A DNA stretch of 64,000 nucleotides, taken from assembly GCA_964019055.1 (NCBI GenBank), contig OZ025209.1:11317981-11381980 (forward strand). The letters run 5' to 3'. This DNA is from Anthopleura xanthogrammica (lineage: Eukaryota; Cnidaria; Anthozoa; Actiniaria; Actiniidae). Below the pieces are notes generated by a model, which was given only the letters and a program-made list of their open reading frames with translations, had not been told where the DNA came from and searched no databases. The position numbers and the translations under genes are program-made. Positions 33,101-45,468 of the stretch are shown piece by piece (position 1 is the first letter of the stretch; the number at the start of each line of letters is the position of its first letter).

Positions 33101-35267
33101 TCACCGAATCCTCAGAGCTTTTCCTTTCGATCTATAAATATCTTTGTTCTAAATTTAATTTACTATGGAACATTCCAGTCAACTTGTTTTACCGCGCAAA
33201 AGTAGATATGCGAGAGATTAATCTTTTTAATATAATTTAGTAAGTCCTTTGACTTTATTTTGTAAATCGGTTCTGGCACGCGCCAAAAACAGCAGGGAAT
33301 TATCTTAAAGTGTCTAGAATTCGCTCGGGTGTATCCGGCTTAACGAAAACACGTCTAAAACACTGATGAAGTTTGTCTCTTTTAGTTCTGATGACCCATA
33401 CTACCAATCACGCAAGGCAGTTAATATAGTAGTTTTCCTTTCTAATGTTCCATCAGTGATGAACATTTTATGAAATACTTGACTGCGCGTGTCCGAAGAT
33501 CATAGGGAATATGCAGCATCGTTTTCAGAGCTGAGCCTGCGTTACTCATGGCTAGCACCACTGCTTTTCTGATTGTGCGCAGTACCATTACCATTACTAA
33601 TCACGCAAGGCAGTTAATATGGTAGTTTTCCTTTCTAATATTTCATCAGTGATGAACATTTTATGAAATACTTGACTGCGCGTGTTCGAAGATCGTAGGG
33701 AATATGCAGCATCGTTTCCAGAGATGAGCCTGCGTTTCTCATGGTTAGCTTCGTTGCTTTTCCGAATTAAGCAGTACCATTGCTGATTTCTTGCTTGTTT
33801 GTTTGTTTGTTTGTTTTACCGATGAATGTTTGTATTCTAGGTGTTCGGGACTGTGTGGTGTCTAGTTGGTCCCGATGGACGTCGTGTTCACATCGATGTG
33901 GCGTCGGAACACGAAAGCGTCATCGTGAAGTCATCGTTAAACCATCGGAAAAAGGAGGTAAATTGTGCCCACCTTTAAGACAGAAAAGAGGATGCTTTCT
34001 AAAGCACTGCGGAGAACGATCAGGTAGGCATTAGTTAAGTATCTGGGAAGGGTTGTGCATGGTCAGCTTAGGAATTCTTCCTTTGCACTAAACTCCCGGG
34101 GTTTTATCCCTAAAATACTCCCTCCAAATTTAGTGTACACTTGAGCGTAACGAGAATTCAAAAGCTGCGCACCATGCAAGCGTGCACGTGCGTTTTTTGG
34201 CGCAAAGATTCCCGCGAGATCCACAGGGACACTATTAGTATAAGCTATGGCGAAAAAAGGATATTAGCAAATCGATTTTTCGGAAATGGAACAGTTTATA
34301 TTATACCAATACACCTAGACCTTGCCCTCTACTCTACACGTTACTGTTCGCCATGACAACCAAATTCTGTGAGCTTTTAGAAAATAAGTGAAAATTAAGT
34401 GTTTTAATACCACTTTCTCTTCAAGGTCTGGCACATGTCTTACCCAAAAAGTATAAACGTCTACCTTCCAAGTATGAGAGCATCCTACCTAAAAGAAAGG
34501 ATTTTGAAGAGGTAGAGAAGCCAAAAAGGTAATTATTGCAATTATTTGAATTCAAAGATTTCGGTGCAGTAGATGGCTTGACTCTATTACAACAAAGCAA
34601 AAATTGTCGCTCGCGAGGTGGCAATATAGTGGTTTCACGGCACTCATGTTTGAGAGCAAAAACAACGCAATGTTTTTGCACGACAAATGATTTCATTTTC
34701 ACTAGGAGAAATTCTATAATTGTTTTGCTCCATAATATGCTTGGTTGCCGTGAAACCACTCTATACATGGAGAAGTTTCTCGGCAAGTGCTCTGCACATG
34801 GAAGCTATTGTGTTTATGCCAAGTGCCCCTCAAATTTGATGCAAATGAGCTACACCGAAATGCGTTATGGGTCGTGAGAAAACAGCGTATTGCTACACCT
34901 TAAGGAAATAGCAGCGATTTTTGATTATTCTGGAGACATCATTCCACGTGTTCTGATGTGGAGAAATACCTTATTTTTCAATTTCAGGAACAGTTACTGT
35001 ATTTTCTTCAAAGTAGAGTCCAAACACCCGTACTGCAAAGGGACCTGGGCGCGTGACCTTGACCCTAGGAAACCAACCTGCGTAGAATGCCAAGATTCTG
35101 CCATGGACGAGAACGGTCAATGTAAGGGACACGGTGTCTTAGGAGAAATGACGTCATGGGTTGCCGTGGATATATACAGTTGTCATGGTGAATGGCTGAG
35201 ACTAGGACCATTGGTAAAGTCGTGCGAATGCAATACTAGGAAATTCAACAACTTTATTTTTGTATAA
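27127..35267 (+). CDS. SBSPON-like secreted protein: somatomedin-B + TSP1 (4 exons)
   Basis: Exons 27127-27397, 33841-34023, 34426-34528 and 34988-35267 give 278 residues (human SBSPON 264). A signal peptide (MLRAVWGFVLLCLLAITTLVSG) is followed by a cysteine-dense somatomedin-B domain at about residues 23-88, with CCSG, KVCFCDAFCEPAGDCCPDF and an N-glycosylation site NST. Exon 2 is one thrombospondin type-1 repeat: SSWSRWTSC has the WxxW mannosylation motif, then RCGVGTRKR and GCFLKHCG. Exon 3 is a short basic linker. Exon 4 is the cysteine-containing C-terminal domain (YCIFFKVESKHPYC, ECQDSAMDENGQC, SCECN) found in this vertebrate family. The role is extracellular matrix or cell-surface binding; the precise function is little known even in vertebrates. 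Intron 1 is 6.4 kb. SMB and TSP1 are each encoded by one exon between phase-1 introns (the SMB exon begins at the start codon). Confidence 0.88.
29930..30165. repeat. Diverged direct repeat, ~130 bp, two copies
   Basis: GATTTGGGAAATGGAAAA ... AATATCTTG / ACATCTTG ... CTTGAGGACTTAAATCAG / CCTGAGGACCCAAATCAG occur twice in the same order. Confidence 0.55.
33400..33780. repeat. Tandem duplication, ~195 bp unit, two copies
   Basis: AATCACGCAAGGCAGTTAAT ... CATCAGTGATGAACATTTTA ... GGGAATATGCAGCATCGTTT ... GCAGTACCATT appears twice head to tail with few differences, ending about 60 bases before SBSPON-like exon 2. Confidence 0.9.
34625..34765. mobile_element. MITE with TATAGTGGTTTCACGGCA ends
   Basis: TATAGTGGTTTCACGGCA at the left is inverted as TGCCGTGAAACCACTCTATA at the right; 141 bases in intron 3 of the SBSPON-like gene. 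TA-flanked, non-coding. Confidence 0.75.
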
Positions 35268-35689
35268 ACTGAATTTTGCCGAAGTTTTATTTGTCGAAAA
35301 AAATGTCATAGTTTAGGATATTTTAAAAAGCTAGCACGTAGAACTAGATCTCTTATGCTTCTATATTATATAAATATATATACATATATTTCCAAAGATT
35401 TTGGTTAGAGCGTATTGAACTCGCGCCGTCGATGTACTCTAAAGTCCCATTTATGGCAATGCAAAATAGATGAACTAGTTCTTGTGTTTTTGCAAAGTGC
35501 GTTGTTTTATCCCTATAACCCTTTTTTCTCAGTCAGTAATACCGCGGTATCCTAAGCTGCATACTCATTTATACGGTTTTAGCCTTGTTTAAGAGAAACT
35601 CATTTGCAAACGTGAATGTAAAGAATATGCAACTTGAAAAATACGTACCAGAAAATACGTACGAGACTTTTAATGGTATCTACAAATTC

Positions 35690-35830
35690 ACCACTTTCCA
35701 TACATAGGTTCACTGGTCAAACAAAAAGCATTCAGTCGAGGCTGCAAGGTTCAAATTTGAATAATCCTTTGAAACTACCTTGCAGCCTCGATTGAATGAT
35801 TTGTCTGTGACCAGTGAACCGATGCATAGG
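35690..35830. mobile_element. Palindromic MITE, family C, copy 1
   Basis: CATAGGTTCACTGGTCA and TGACCAGTGAACCGATG form the ends; TCGAGGCTGCAAGGT and ACCTTGCAGCCTCGA the inner arms. A sister copy lies at 37094-37246. Confidence 0.8.
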
Positions 35831-36295
35831 AAATATTGAATAAATAATTTATAAACGAGGCTTAACATGTAGGAATGAATATGTGATCATCAAAAGGTAT
35901 TCATCGAATGTAAAACAGGACTTGTGTTATACATTTTGTAGGTAATTCTGTTGTAGGTTGCGCTACCCTTAATAAAGAAAACTACTACATTATTATATAA
36001 AGATCTATTGGTAGTCAGGCTAATCATTCTTTCAGTTTCCCTGCTCTTTATCACCCATCTGCATCAGTACAAAAATGGATATCGTAAAGCTATTTCCTCG
36101 AAAATATTAGAACCTCAAAAGTTATAATTATGACTGTAGCCATTTTCATATTTCAAACCATGTCATTCCCTTGAGTATTATTTCTTTATAAGCTTGTAAC
36201 TGTAGCTGTTCTCACGTTTCAGACCATGCTATTCTTTTGAGTATTATTTCTTTCTAAACGTGAAACGGATGACAATATCGTAAATCAGCCCAAAC

Positions 36296-36649
36296 TTAAA
36301 GGGGCACTTGGATGAAAACGCCCCCATTTTCGAAAGTCCGAATAATTCAATTATTTGAGGATAATATTACTCAATTATGATCAGGAAAACCAGATTTGCA
36401 AAATTCTTAGCCTGGGAGCCACTCGCAGTTGAGAGATTTTGGTTTAAAAACTAAAAGAACAACAGGGTTGAGTAAATGACGTCATTTACTCACAATTTAG
36501 ATGCTGAAAAAAATGAACAATTTTACCCACCACTTTTAAATGTGAAGAAAATGTGTTGCTTGGATACTATTAGAGCAATATAGATAGGTTTAACCAAGTT
36601 TCAAGTCATTTCCAATTTTCATCGATTTTCGTCCAAGTGCCCCTTTAAA
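36296..36649. mobile_element. Non-autonomous DNA transposon, TTTAAAGGGGCACTTGG ends
   Basis: CTTAAAGGGGCACTTGGATG at the left and the inverse CGTCCAAGTGCCCCTTTAAA at the right; 354 bases, no ORF. The TTAA-like ends would fit a TTAA-targeting superfamily, but the target duplication is not clear. Confidence 0.75.
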
Positions 36650-36928
36650 CAACAGGTTTGAAATAGTAGGAAATTGCATTTGAAATTGAACGTTGTACGC
36701 TATGTACCAGGAAGACTTTGTGCGGCAGTTGAATAGAATAAACACAGAAAGAAAAATGGATGAAAGAAAAAGAACGAGAAAAATTCTTTTATTTTATATA
36801 ATCTTTGATATATTTTTATTTGTTCGCAATTGTACTGATTTACAATGATGTTGTTAATGTATAAGCAACTGGAATTGTAAGATGTTAGTGTTGATCGTAG
36901 ACTAGGTATTACAGGTGTTTCTATAGTA

Positions 36929-36930
<2 letters not shown>

Positions 36931-36983
<53 letters not shown>

Positions 36984-36990
36984 CATTATT
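36931..36990. repeat. (TTA)n microsatellite
   Basis: About 18-20 ATT/TTA units. Confidence 0.95.
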
Positions 36991-37093
36991 GTCGTTTGCA
37001 TCATAAACAAATAGGCCTCTTTACTCTGGGTGTAATGTTTTCGCTTTTCAGACCACAGGTTTCTCCGTCTTCGATAATGCTTGTTGAGAATCA

Positions 37094-37246
37094 TTTACCA
37101 CTTTCCATACATCGGTTCACTCGTAAAACACTAAGCATTCAGTCGAGGCTGCAAGGTTCAAATTTGAATAATTCTTTGAGACTACCTTGCAGCCTCGATT
37201 GCATGTTTACTGTTTGACCAGTGAACCGATGTATAAAAAGTAGTAA
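37094..37246. mobile_element. Palindromic MITE, family C, copy 2
   Basis: Same ends and inner arms as the copy at 35690: TACATCGGTTCAC..., TCGAGGCTGCAAGG / CCTTGCAGCCTCGA, GTGAACCGATGTA. Confidence 0.8.
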
Positions 37247-37545
37247 ATTCAGCTGATCGAAACCAAGCAATAGAACACTCTCTCGTTGATAGCACCTGAC
37301 GGGCAGTGTTTGCCTGCCACTGTAAGCTGATAATCGGATGAGATTCACTCAGCTAATTGATAACAAGCAATAAAATACTTTTTGATTTGGATGATAGTTC
37401 ATGTAGGGCAGTGTTTGCCCTTCGCTGCAGGCTAGGAATAAGATTCATGGGATTAATTCAGCTGATTGATACCAAGGAATTGGAAAACATCATACCCAAA
37501 GAAAATAGGTCTATTATGAAAATTACTTCAATGTACGGTGCAAGT

Positions 37546-40500
37546 CTAAGACTGTTTGGGATACACACATTCCTCATTACCACCATTGGACACAAGGTAC
37601 AGGTCTGGTTCGGTCACTGTACCCGTGATGTCAATCTTGATGTCTATTCCATCTGCTTTAGCCATGACGTAACCGTCCTCTGGATGGCGATCCAAGGTAG
37701 TTGGGGTGTTGCTTTTGATTTTGATGATCGGCCGATTTCCACTGGTGTCCATGATCTCAAAGCGCGTCTCTCCTTAGATTTCAAAGACTAACTTCATTAA
37801 CATAAAGTGAATACCCAGAATAGTATAATGAGATAAGTAAATTCTGTGAGTTGGATATTCTCGTAGGGGGGTTACGACCCCCAGGATGCGTCCCTTTGAT
37901 TGGAAGACAGGAACTTTTATTTGTGTGTAGTGATTTTTGAACAGGTTTTCTTCTGACATCGTTTGCCCTGGCATCGTTTGCATGCAGCTTTAGTAATTCA
38001 AAAACACAATATATTACCACTCATTTACCTGAGCCTTTCTTTCTCTTGACGTCTTCTACATCGATGATGTACTCGTTTGCGCCGGAATTTTGAATAACTA
38101 CAAAAGGTCCATCCGCTCCCATTATGACTGTATCATGAAGCCTACATTATCAAAATACACTTTTTAAAGTACGATTAGTATGAAAAGAGTAACATCAATT
38201 TTTTCTTTCCTGTTCTACGAAATTTCATATGTTATGGTTCGTACTTCTACGGCGTGGAATTCTTGGAAAATTCCAGGAATATTGATATTTTTTTTCCACG
38301 GCCCTGGAAACTCCTTAAAATTATTCTCACTTTTGCATCAATCTCCTGGAAAACTTATCATTTTTGGAATTCAATCTCCTGGAAAATCATTTTTGGAATT
38401 CACGTATAAAAACATTTGGATAGATGCTACGTTAAATTGAATTACTGCACGGAATTCCCTTGGCGATATTTTTTAGTTGTATATCCAGTAAATGTTTGGG
38501 TATACTCGAATTTTTATATTCATACTCTTGAAACGTTCTGGGATTTTATCCTCTCTCAGTAGTATACACATGCTTATTGAATACAGTGAATATTGATGAT
38601 CACACTTTTACCTTGAGCCTTTGAAGACTGTTACTTGCTTTACGTGCCCAACACATCTTTTTGTCTCAAAGTCTTCTTTCAGATAGCAGATTTTCCCTTT
38701 TCCTCCAGTGTTGTCAAAGATGACACCAACCAGTAGATTCCCCCTGTGTCTTCCAATACCCAGAGCAACCCCAAGAGACAAAAGGTTTCCATCAGCTCCG
38801 AGGTCTGAGACGATGAAGTCTTCCTTGCTGCTTGCAACATCTCCGATCATGGAGTTAATCGAGAGAACATCTTTCCCGGCGCCAGTGTTGATGGTAATCC
38901 TTCCAGTTCTAGGATCTATGTGATCCAGCTCGTCTATGCTGATTCGGTCACTTTCTGGCTCACATTCACTCTGTTGATTCTGATCTTTCTGTCGTAATTG
39001 TTTAAGCTTTCGTTTGATTTTGGAATGAATCAAGGAACGCTTCGACCTTTGCCATTCACCGAAACGGACATCGTTGTAGCTTGGCACGACTTGGGTGTCG
39101 ATTTCGATGTTTCGGTGAAAGTAACCAATATTCTTGCCAATGTTTTTGTACTTTCGTACGAGGAACTCAAGATATTGACGGAAAGGTGTTGTGTTGATGT
39201 TGATAGTGTTGCCGCAGAATTTCGCTTCCGTTGGTGCTCCTATGAAGTCGTATGGCATCTCCAGAGCAAATTCAGGTCTTGAATCTGTTGAGCTTCTTTG
39301 TTCTCCAAGCATGAAATAATTCTTTCCTCCGTAGTTTTTTTTCTTTGGGTTACAAGGCGAGGCACCCGGGTTCTGACAAGAGGGATGGAAAAACTTCATT
39401 TGGGTGTCTGGTCGGATGCCTTTCTTGATCATGACCCCAGTGTTGGCCATATACATCCACCCAAAACTGTTTTATTAAGAAAAAGTAACATTGCTATAAT
39501 CAAGTTTAAGGCCCTGTTACATGCACTATGCCGTTACTTTTCTCAGCAACTTGTATCGCAATGCTTGAAAATGTAGCGTTGCAGGTTGCCGAGGTGAGGT
39601 GTTACACTGCAACGCGCGCGCGATCTCAAAAACTTGCAACGATTTGAAAAATTGCCTTAAAATTGTGCGACAAGTTGCTGGAGAATTGCACAGTGTGATA
39701 GGGCCTTTAGGTAATCTATCATTTTTTTCTTGTGCTTCTTCTTTAACTATGAGATGTATTGTGTTATTCCAGTTTTGGAATGGGGGGGGGGGGGGGGAGT
39801 GGTTTATACAAGTCAACATAATACATTTCTATAATAAAAAATACGTTTCAAGTTAAGATTCGATCAACTTGGATTTACCTTTTCTTTCCCGAAGCGGAAA
39901 ACTTTATCATTTGAGTCAAGTGGCCTTCCATGTCTTTACGTGAAATCTCGGACAACTTGTTAGCCGTCTCGATGGCCACATTAGACGGCCAGAATGCTTC
40001 AATGATCATTGGAATGATAAAGAAAGCAACCCCAGTTACAGCACCGAGTCCTGGCATGGTTAAACCAAAGGCAGCAAGTCCAACTAGGCCACCAACGATA
40101 CCAACTACACTCTTCACAATTCCTTTGATGTTAGAATTCTCTATGGCATCAGCCAGGCCAAACCCACTTATCACGATCCCAAGGATATCTGATACCGGAC
40201 CAATGAACTTACCAGGTTCTGTATCGAAATTCAATCTTTTTACGAGAGCCTTGACCGTCCCGTAGACTTGCCAAGCTTTGAGCTTTTTTGGTGTAGGACT
40301 GCTTGACTCAGCCAATTCCTTGAGGCGATTGAAATCTGCAAGCCAACCATCTGCAAGTGCGTTTCTTTCAGATGTTTTGCCTGATAAAAAAAAAAGGCAT
40401 TTGGGCAAATTGTAAAAAAAAAAAAACTTTCCCGTGCTTCGGAAATTCATTTAGGAATAGAGCACGCAGGAAGCGAAGAATTGCACTCAAGAAGTGCTCA

Positions 40501-41350
40501 TGCTCTGTTTTCTGATTCACAGTTTTCAACTAATCAAAGCGCGCGTAGCAAAATGGCCGTGCATACAAGAATAAAGCACACTTGCAAAGTGGAGGTCACT
40601 CGACAGATCTTCGGCTTTTTGGAGCACCTACTGCTGTGCCCTCACATATAGTGCCTCTCCGTCTGTATTCAGGATGGGCAATAGCAAGTGGTGAATTCAA
40701 AATCATTTATAGAAGTAAATCTGGCAAAATATCACAGGATCATAATACAATGGTCTAGCCTAAAAAACACTGACGAGGGCAGGGGTGCTCCTAGATGTTT
40801 TCACAGAAACTGCAACAAGCGCAGGGTAAGTCCTAGTTACTCTCCCAATTCATGGGACAAGACTTTACAACCTACCTTTGACAAGGTTTTCGATTTGACC
40901 TCGCACTCTCTCCTTATCTTGATCTGTCTGCTGACTTGATTCAAACTGTGATACCTTTTGCCTTATGTCCCGCGACACGGACTCAAGGTAGTTTTGCCCT
41001 TTAGAAATAGTTACACGGAAAAAGGATCTCTCAGACTGTATGACTGCCAAAAGATCACCAGCCGCTTGGTACTTGGGTGGTAAATCAGCGAGGAGGGTTT
41101 GAACAGCAAGGGATTTTAGTTGATCACGAGCTTCACTGACTGCATCGAGTTTAGCCAGGGCAATAGAATCAAGCATGGACACTTGTTCAAACATCGCTTT
41201 TCCATGGGTGCTAAAATACTTTGCATTGCTGGTGGCAGACGCGCTGTAGATTTTCCCCAACGATGTTAGCAACTGCTCATCGCTTTGGCTAGTAACGCTG
41301 GAACGACCTACGATGGTAGCAAATGCTACTACGAACGCCAGTAGGAACAT
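37546..41350 (-). CDS. X1: secreted multidomain protein of unknown family (5 exons)
   Basis: Exons in coding order: 41350-40876, 40380-39879, 39466-38612, 38141-38029, 37772-37546; 723 residues, phases 1, 2, 2, 1, identical to X2. Residues 1-21 are a signal peptide. To about 200 the chain looks helical and charged. Residues ~218-290 are a Gly/Ala/Val/Ile-rich hydrophobic stretch (LGIVISGFGLADA, GIVGGLVGLAAFGL, VAFFIIPMIIEAFWP) that could insert in a membrane. Exon 3 (326-610) carries MPYDFIGAPTEAKFCGNTI, GYFHRNIEIDT, a furin-type RSKR at 466-469 and the conserved ESDRISIDEL, LSINSMIG and DFIVSDLGADGN segments. Exons 4-5 encode a probably beta-rich tail. I do not recognise the family. The layout resembles secreted pore-forming proteins, but that is inference. 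It is divergently arranged with Y1, about 3.2 kb away. Confidence 0.8.
39509..39710. mobile_element. Inverted-repeat element in X1 intron 2
   Basis: AAGGCCCTGTTACATGCAC at the left and, inverted, AAAGGCCCTATCACACTGTG at the right; 200 bases, rich in CAACTTG/CAAGTTG words. Non-coding. Confidence 0.55.
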
Positions 41351-44300
41351 GCCTTCTGTCTTATACCAGATACAGTAGCTCCCTTAGTGAAATAAGAAAA
41401 GGTAGAATAAAACCCATGTTTTATTGAATATGGAATCATTTTGCAAATGTCACATTTCTGGAAAAATTTATTACGATACCAACAGGTTATAATTGAAGGA
41501 AAAAACAGTAGATTTGTAAAGTAAGGACGGCGAAAAGATTCCCTGAGACTGGTCAAGGATTCACAAACAAACAAGAAACATAAACATGGCTCAAATCAAA
41601 ATCTTTGCCTTTTCAGTTCTACAAACCAATTTTCCTATTTTAAACAACACTTCACAACTTTTTGTCAATCACTATTTTGCTGTGTTCTATAACCTTATAA
41701 CCCATTTTTCTATCTTAAATGGCACTACATTGAGGTAAAAGGTTATTTTCCTGTTTTGTCTTTTTTTCAACATTTTTGTTATTTCCCCATTTTGTTTCCA
41801 CTAAGAAATGTCTATTTTACTACAACATTTCATGGAACCAAATGATTTCCCAATTTATCTAAACAAAAGGAACAAGTCTTTGTTTGTACTTACCCTTTTC
41901 AAATGAATCACTGACTGAGTCCTAAATAGGAAAACAAATTAAGTAATATAGCTAGAGTTTGTCAATAATTTATATCATGACTTCATTAGCGCTGTCAACC
42001 ATAACTGACCTCTAGCACCTCATAATGTTTGTCAATTTGCCTTTTATTTAACATCTTTATTAGCTATAAATATTTCACAGGTCTTGGTCCATTGAAGAGA
42101 TGCTGTTGTTATGTCTTTAACAAATTAGCTATGTATTCTAAATGTTAAGACTATGAATTAAAAAGAAAAACCTGCCAGAATTTTTTTTTTTTTTTTTTCT
42201 TCTTCTTTTTTTTTTTTTTTTTTTTTACTTTTTCTTTTCTTTTCTTTTAAAATAATGTGAAATCGTCAATGATTGAATGATTAGCTTCCAATTTGCTGGG
42301 ATGCTAAGAACATTTCTCTTAACAGCTGAGATCTTGGCTGTTCTTTGAATAAAAAGGGGGTGGTGCTCTTTGACACCAACTGAATTACTCGTGAATATAT
42401 TTTAAAATGAGCAAATTATCTAATTATAGAGGCACGAAAATTCGTCTTTATTCGAAATAGAAAATCTGATATTAGAATCTTTTTTTTTGCCTTGGGCGTA
42501 ATGTTTTCCCATTCCAGATCAGGTGTCATTCCCTAGAGTATCGTCTCTTGGTTTATTAACGGTTGTGCATGCGAAGACACACGAATATACATACAAATCA
42601 AACAAAAAATCTTATTCTCAAGAGAATCTCATGACACATAGTCTGAAATGAGTAAAATAATACGCCCTAGCCGAAACGTTCTGTTGGTCAGTCTAGGAAT
42701 TAGGTGAAGATCATGATATAGTTCTGGTCAAAGAACTAATGATAAACTTTAATAAGGACTTGATTAAAAAAAAGTTCTTGATTGACAAGCGGCCCTTTTT
42801 TACTTGTTAATATCATATCAAAATTTAAAGGTTTCAACGGGTAACACCTTTGTTTTGTTTTATAATTTTCGATTCTTTTTGGGCGAAAATATATGACAGT
42901 AAGTTGACCCAGAAGACGAAAGACCATAAAGTAAAGGTTGGAATAAAAAGAGAAATACGAAGTAACACGTTGCTATGACAACGATAGAACACTTAAAATG
43001 TGTGCAAATGTTTTCATTTAAAAAATCATAACTCAAAAACCGAACGGTGAAAATCGTTTAAAATGGGCATGTTTGAACTTCATCATCCAATCTTTGATTA
43101 GTAATAGTAATTGTAATGAGAAATTCTCAAAATTCAATGAAGTTTATTTAAGGACGTTCCCCATTACAGAATTTTTCTTTTTTCTTAGCACTTACGAACC
43201 ATTAAATAAAAACTACATCCAATATTTAAAATTAAAAAAAAATTAAAAATGACCGTCCAGTTTTTGAGTTATTTTAGTTTAAGTATGAGGTTTTTAGGAC
43301 AAAATTTTCCTATTTTCATTTCAAATGATTCAGTGCTACGTCATTTAAGAGCGTGCGCGCTCGTTCAAGGAAAACCATTTCGAGCCTTCTTAAGATACTT
43401 TATAAAGAGCGAAGTCAACAGCCTCATATCAAATCAAGAGACCATGAGGGACAGAGTCCTTCAAGGGCTCTTGGTCAAATTTAAAGGAGGAAAACGAGGA
43501 AACGACGAAAAGAAAAGAAAAAGAAAGGAAAAGAAGGGATTTTGATTTTGAATATTCTTTAGACATATCTTTTTTGACAATATTACAAATTAAAGTTAAG
43601 ACCACGTGAAGATCACTTTAATAAATCGCTAAGCTAGCTTTCGGACTGAAAGCGTCCATCATCAGGGCAGGTGAAAAAATCTACAACACGCGTGAGATAA
43701 GCTAGTAAATGCAAATGTTAATAAGTGTGGCACCACAAAAGCCAGTTGTTTCTGGTCATTCTCAATAACACGCGCGTAATTGTCGTCGCGACAGCGTTTT
43801 CATGGCATCACGTGAATGCCATGATATGGAAACAGGGTGCACTAAGACTTTTCATTTCGTGAGGGCAAATTGTACGATTCTGCGCGTCATTGACTGTAAT
43901 TTATTTTCTATCTAATAAACATTAGCTAATGAACTTTCACAGGTCAAACTACCATGCGCTGATAATTTACCGCCAATCAGAATTTGACAAAAGCCAACAT
44001 GAATTCAAAATTACTCATGAAAATTTGCTTTCAATTTTTCCATTCACTAGATCGATTTTATCATTTCTAAGCTAGAGTCTTCATCATTTACATATTGCTA
44101 AGTAAGTTGAAGTCATTTTTTGACTTTTTGATTTTTAAACAAAGAGAAATCTGAAATTATCTCTAACTGGTCGGTAGAAAAGGTCAATAAAGATTTATCT
44201 ATTCAGTTTAGCTGTCAAATGGCACTTGACTCTTACCATGAAGATAATTATTCCGGTAGATTGTGACACCTTAAAGTCACAGATCGCAAAAGCGACAAGT

Positions 44301-44595
44301 AGAATACATCTTTGGACCGCGAGGTCGGTCGTTCAGTGAGACACACACACCCGAGCACTGAGCACTGAGTGAGTAACATTGATTTTGTCTCCAGTTAAAT
44401 TCTGCCATCTCGCAAACGATTTGAGGAAAACAATCGTGTCACAGGTTTCAAATCTAGTTTGATATTGTGTTTCAAATGCCACAAACCTTTGCTTGCCATG
44501 TATGAATCACAATTTAGAAAACTGAAAAAAATAATTGTAAAACTTCTTTGCTAGGAATCTTAGAGAGACACAAAAGGCATCTGTTTGTCGTCGGG
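41351..44595. other. Divergent intergenic region X1/Y1 (3.2 kb)
   Basis: Lies between the start codons of X1 (-) and Y1 (+) and must hold both promoters. A 3' splice-like site just upstream of each ATG (for Y1, GCTAG at 44556) suggests 5' UTR introns, so transcription starts may lie closer together. Also present: long T-runs (42181-42230), a family B MITE at 42512, and repeat-like sequence at 43000-43250 and 43600-43680. No extra coding exon found. Confidence 0.6.
42512..42650. mobile_element. Palindromic MITE, family B, copy 2
   Basis: ATTCCAGATCAGGTGTCATT at the left, ATGACACATAGTCTGAAAT at the right, with inner CTTATTCTCAAGAGAAT; internal TGTGCATGCGAAGACAC shared with the copy at 52556. 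Confidence 0.65.
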
Positions 44596-45435
44596 ATGTA
44601 TTTCCTTTTGCTGTTGGTAGTAACACTGCTAGACACTTTCCTTTCAGGTAAGAAAAACATTAATCATTGCAAAGTTACTAACTGGTGGTTCGGGACCCAT
44701 AGATTCTGCAATTAACTTTTCTTCAAACTTTGTCCACAAAAAGAACTTCGTAGGAGAAACTCAAAATTGAAATAAGAAATAGCAAGCTCGAATGTAAAAT
44801 AAAAAAAGGGGATCACTGTGCCAATCAACGAGATTTAGCGTCAAGAATATTCAAATTCTGAGCAAAAATCACCGTTCTTGTCCGCGCGGGACTTGGTTAT
44901 AGTACCTCAATGGCCGCTTAGAACGTATTTGTCAGTAATTTTGGTCTCTCATGTCTCTAGAATCTAATCTTATCGAATTCAGGGTCTTCAGAGTTTTAGT
45001 TCCTTTTCCTAGATTGAGTTTTCGTAAAGAACCATTTTGTTGCAAAACGATACAAACGGAGCTGATAACTGACAATAAGATTTTGAATGTGTTCTGGAAA
45101 AAAATCGTTTTTACAACGGAAATATAGCTAAATCCAAGAAATCTTTAGGTTGATTGTGGAAGTGGTTCCGAATTTACATTTTAGAGCCATTTTAGTATTT
45201 AAAATCTAAATAATCTAGCTCCTCCATACCTCGCAGACAAATTTGATAATACTCCTAAGCGAAAACAAACAATTTTATTCTATTTCCATAAATTTCATTT
45301 CACTCGGTTTAATTTTTTCTTTCCTTATATATTTATATATTATATTGTAATTAGTTTTATAATTCGAGGGCCAATTGAAAATTATATTTGATAAATTGTA
45401 CACCTTCGTTAAATAAAGTTGATTATTATTATTAA

Positions 45436-45468
<33 letters not shown>

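Larger units (their letters stand above)
27398..33840 (+). other. Intron 1 of the SBSPON-like gene (6.4 kb)
   Basis: No further exon of this gene and no convincing nested gene were seen. It holds a diverged direct duplication at 29930-30165 and a clear tandem duplication at 33400-33780 immediately before exon 2, plus a TTTG run at 33795. Confidence 0.6.
35268..37545. other. Intergenic region, SBSPON-like gene to X1 (convergent)
   Basis: 3' flanks of two convergent genes. Contains two copies of a palindromic element (35690, 37094), one 350-base inverted-repeat element (36296-36649), a TTA microsatellite (36931-36990) and half-copies of family B ends near 36150-36235. No coding exon seen. Confidence 0.6.

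Noticed and set aside
34536..34877. ORFs on both strands in SBSPON-like intron 3
   Set aside because: They lie over a palindromic MITE, whose symmetry keeps both strands open.
38708..39282. Plus-strand ORFs opposite X1 exon 3
   Set aside because: Antisense shadows; the minus frame is conserved with X2, the plus frame is not.
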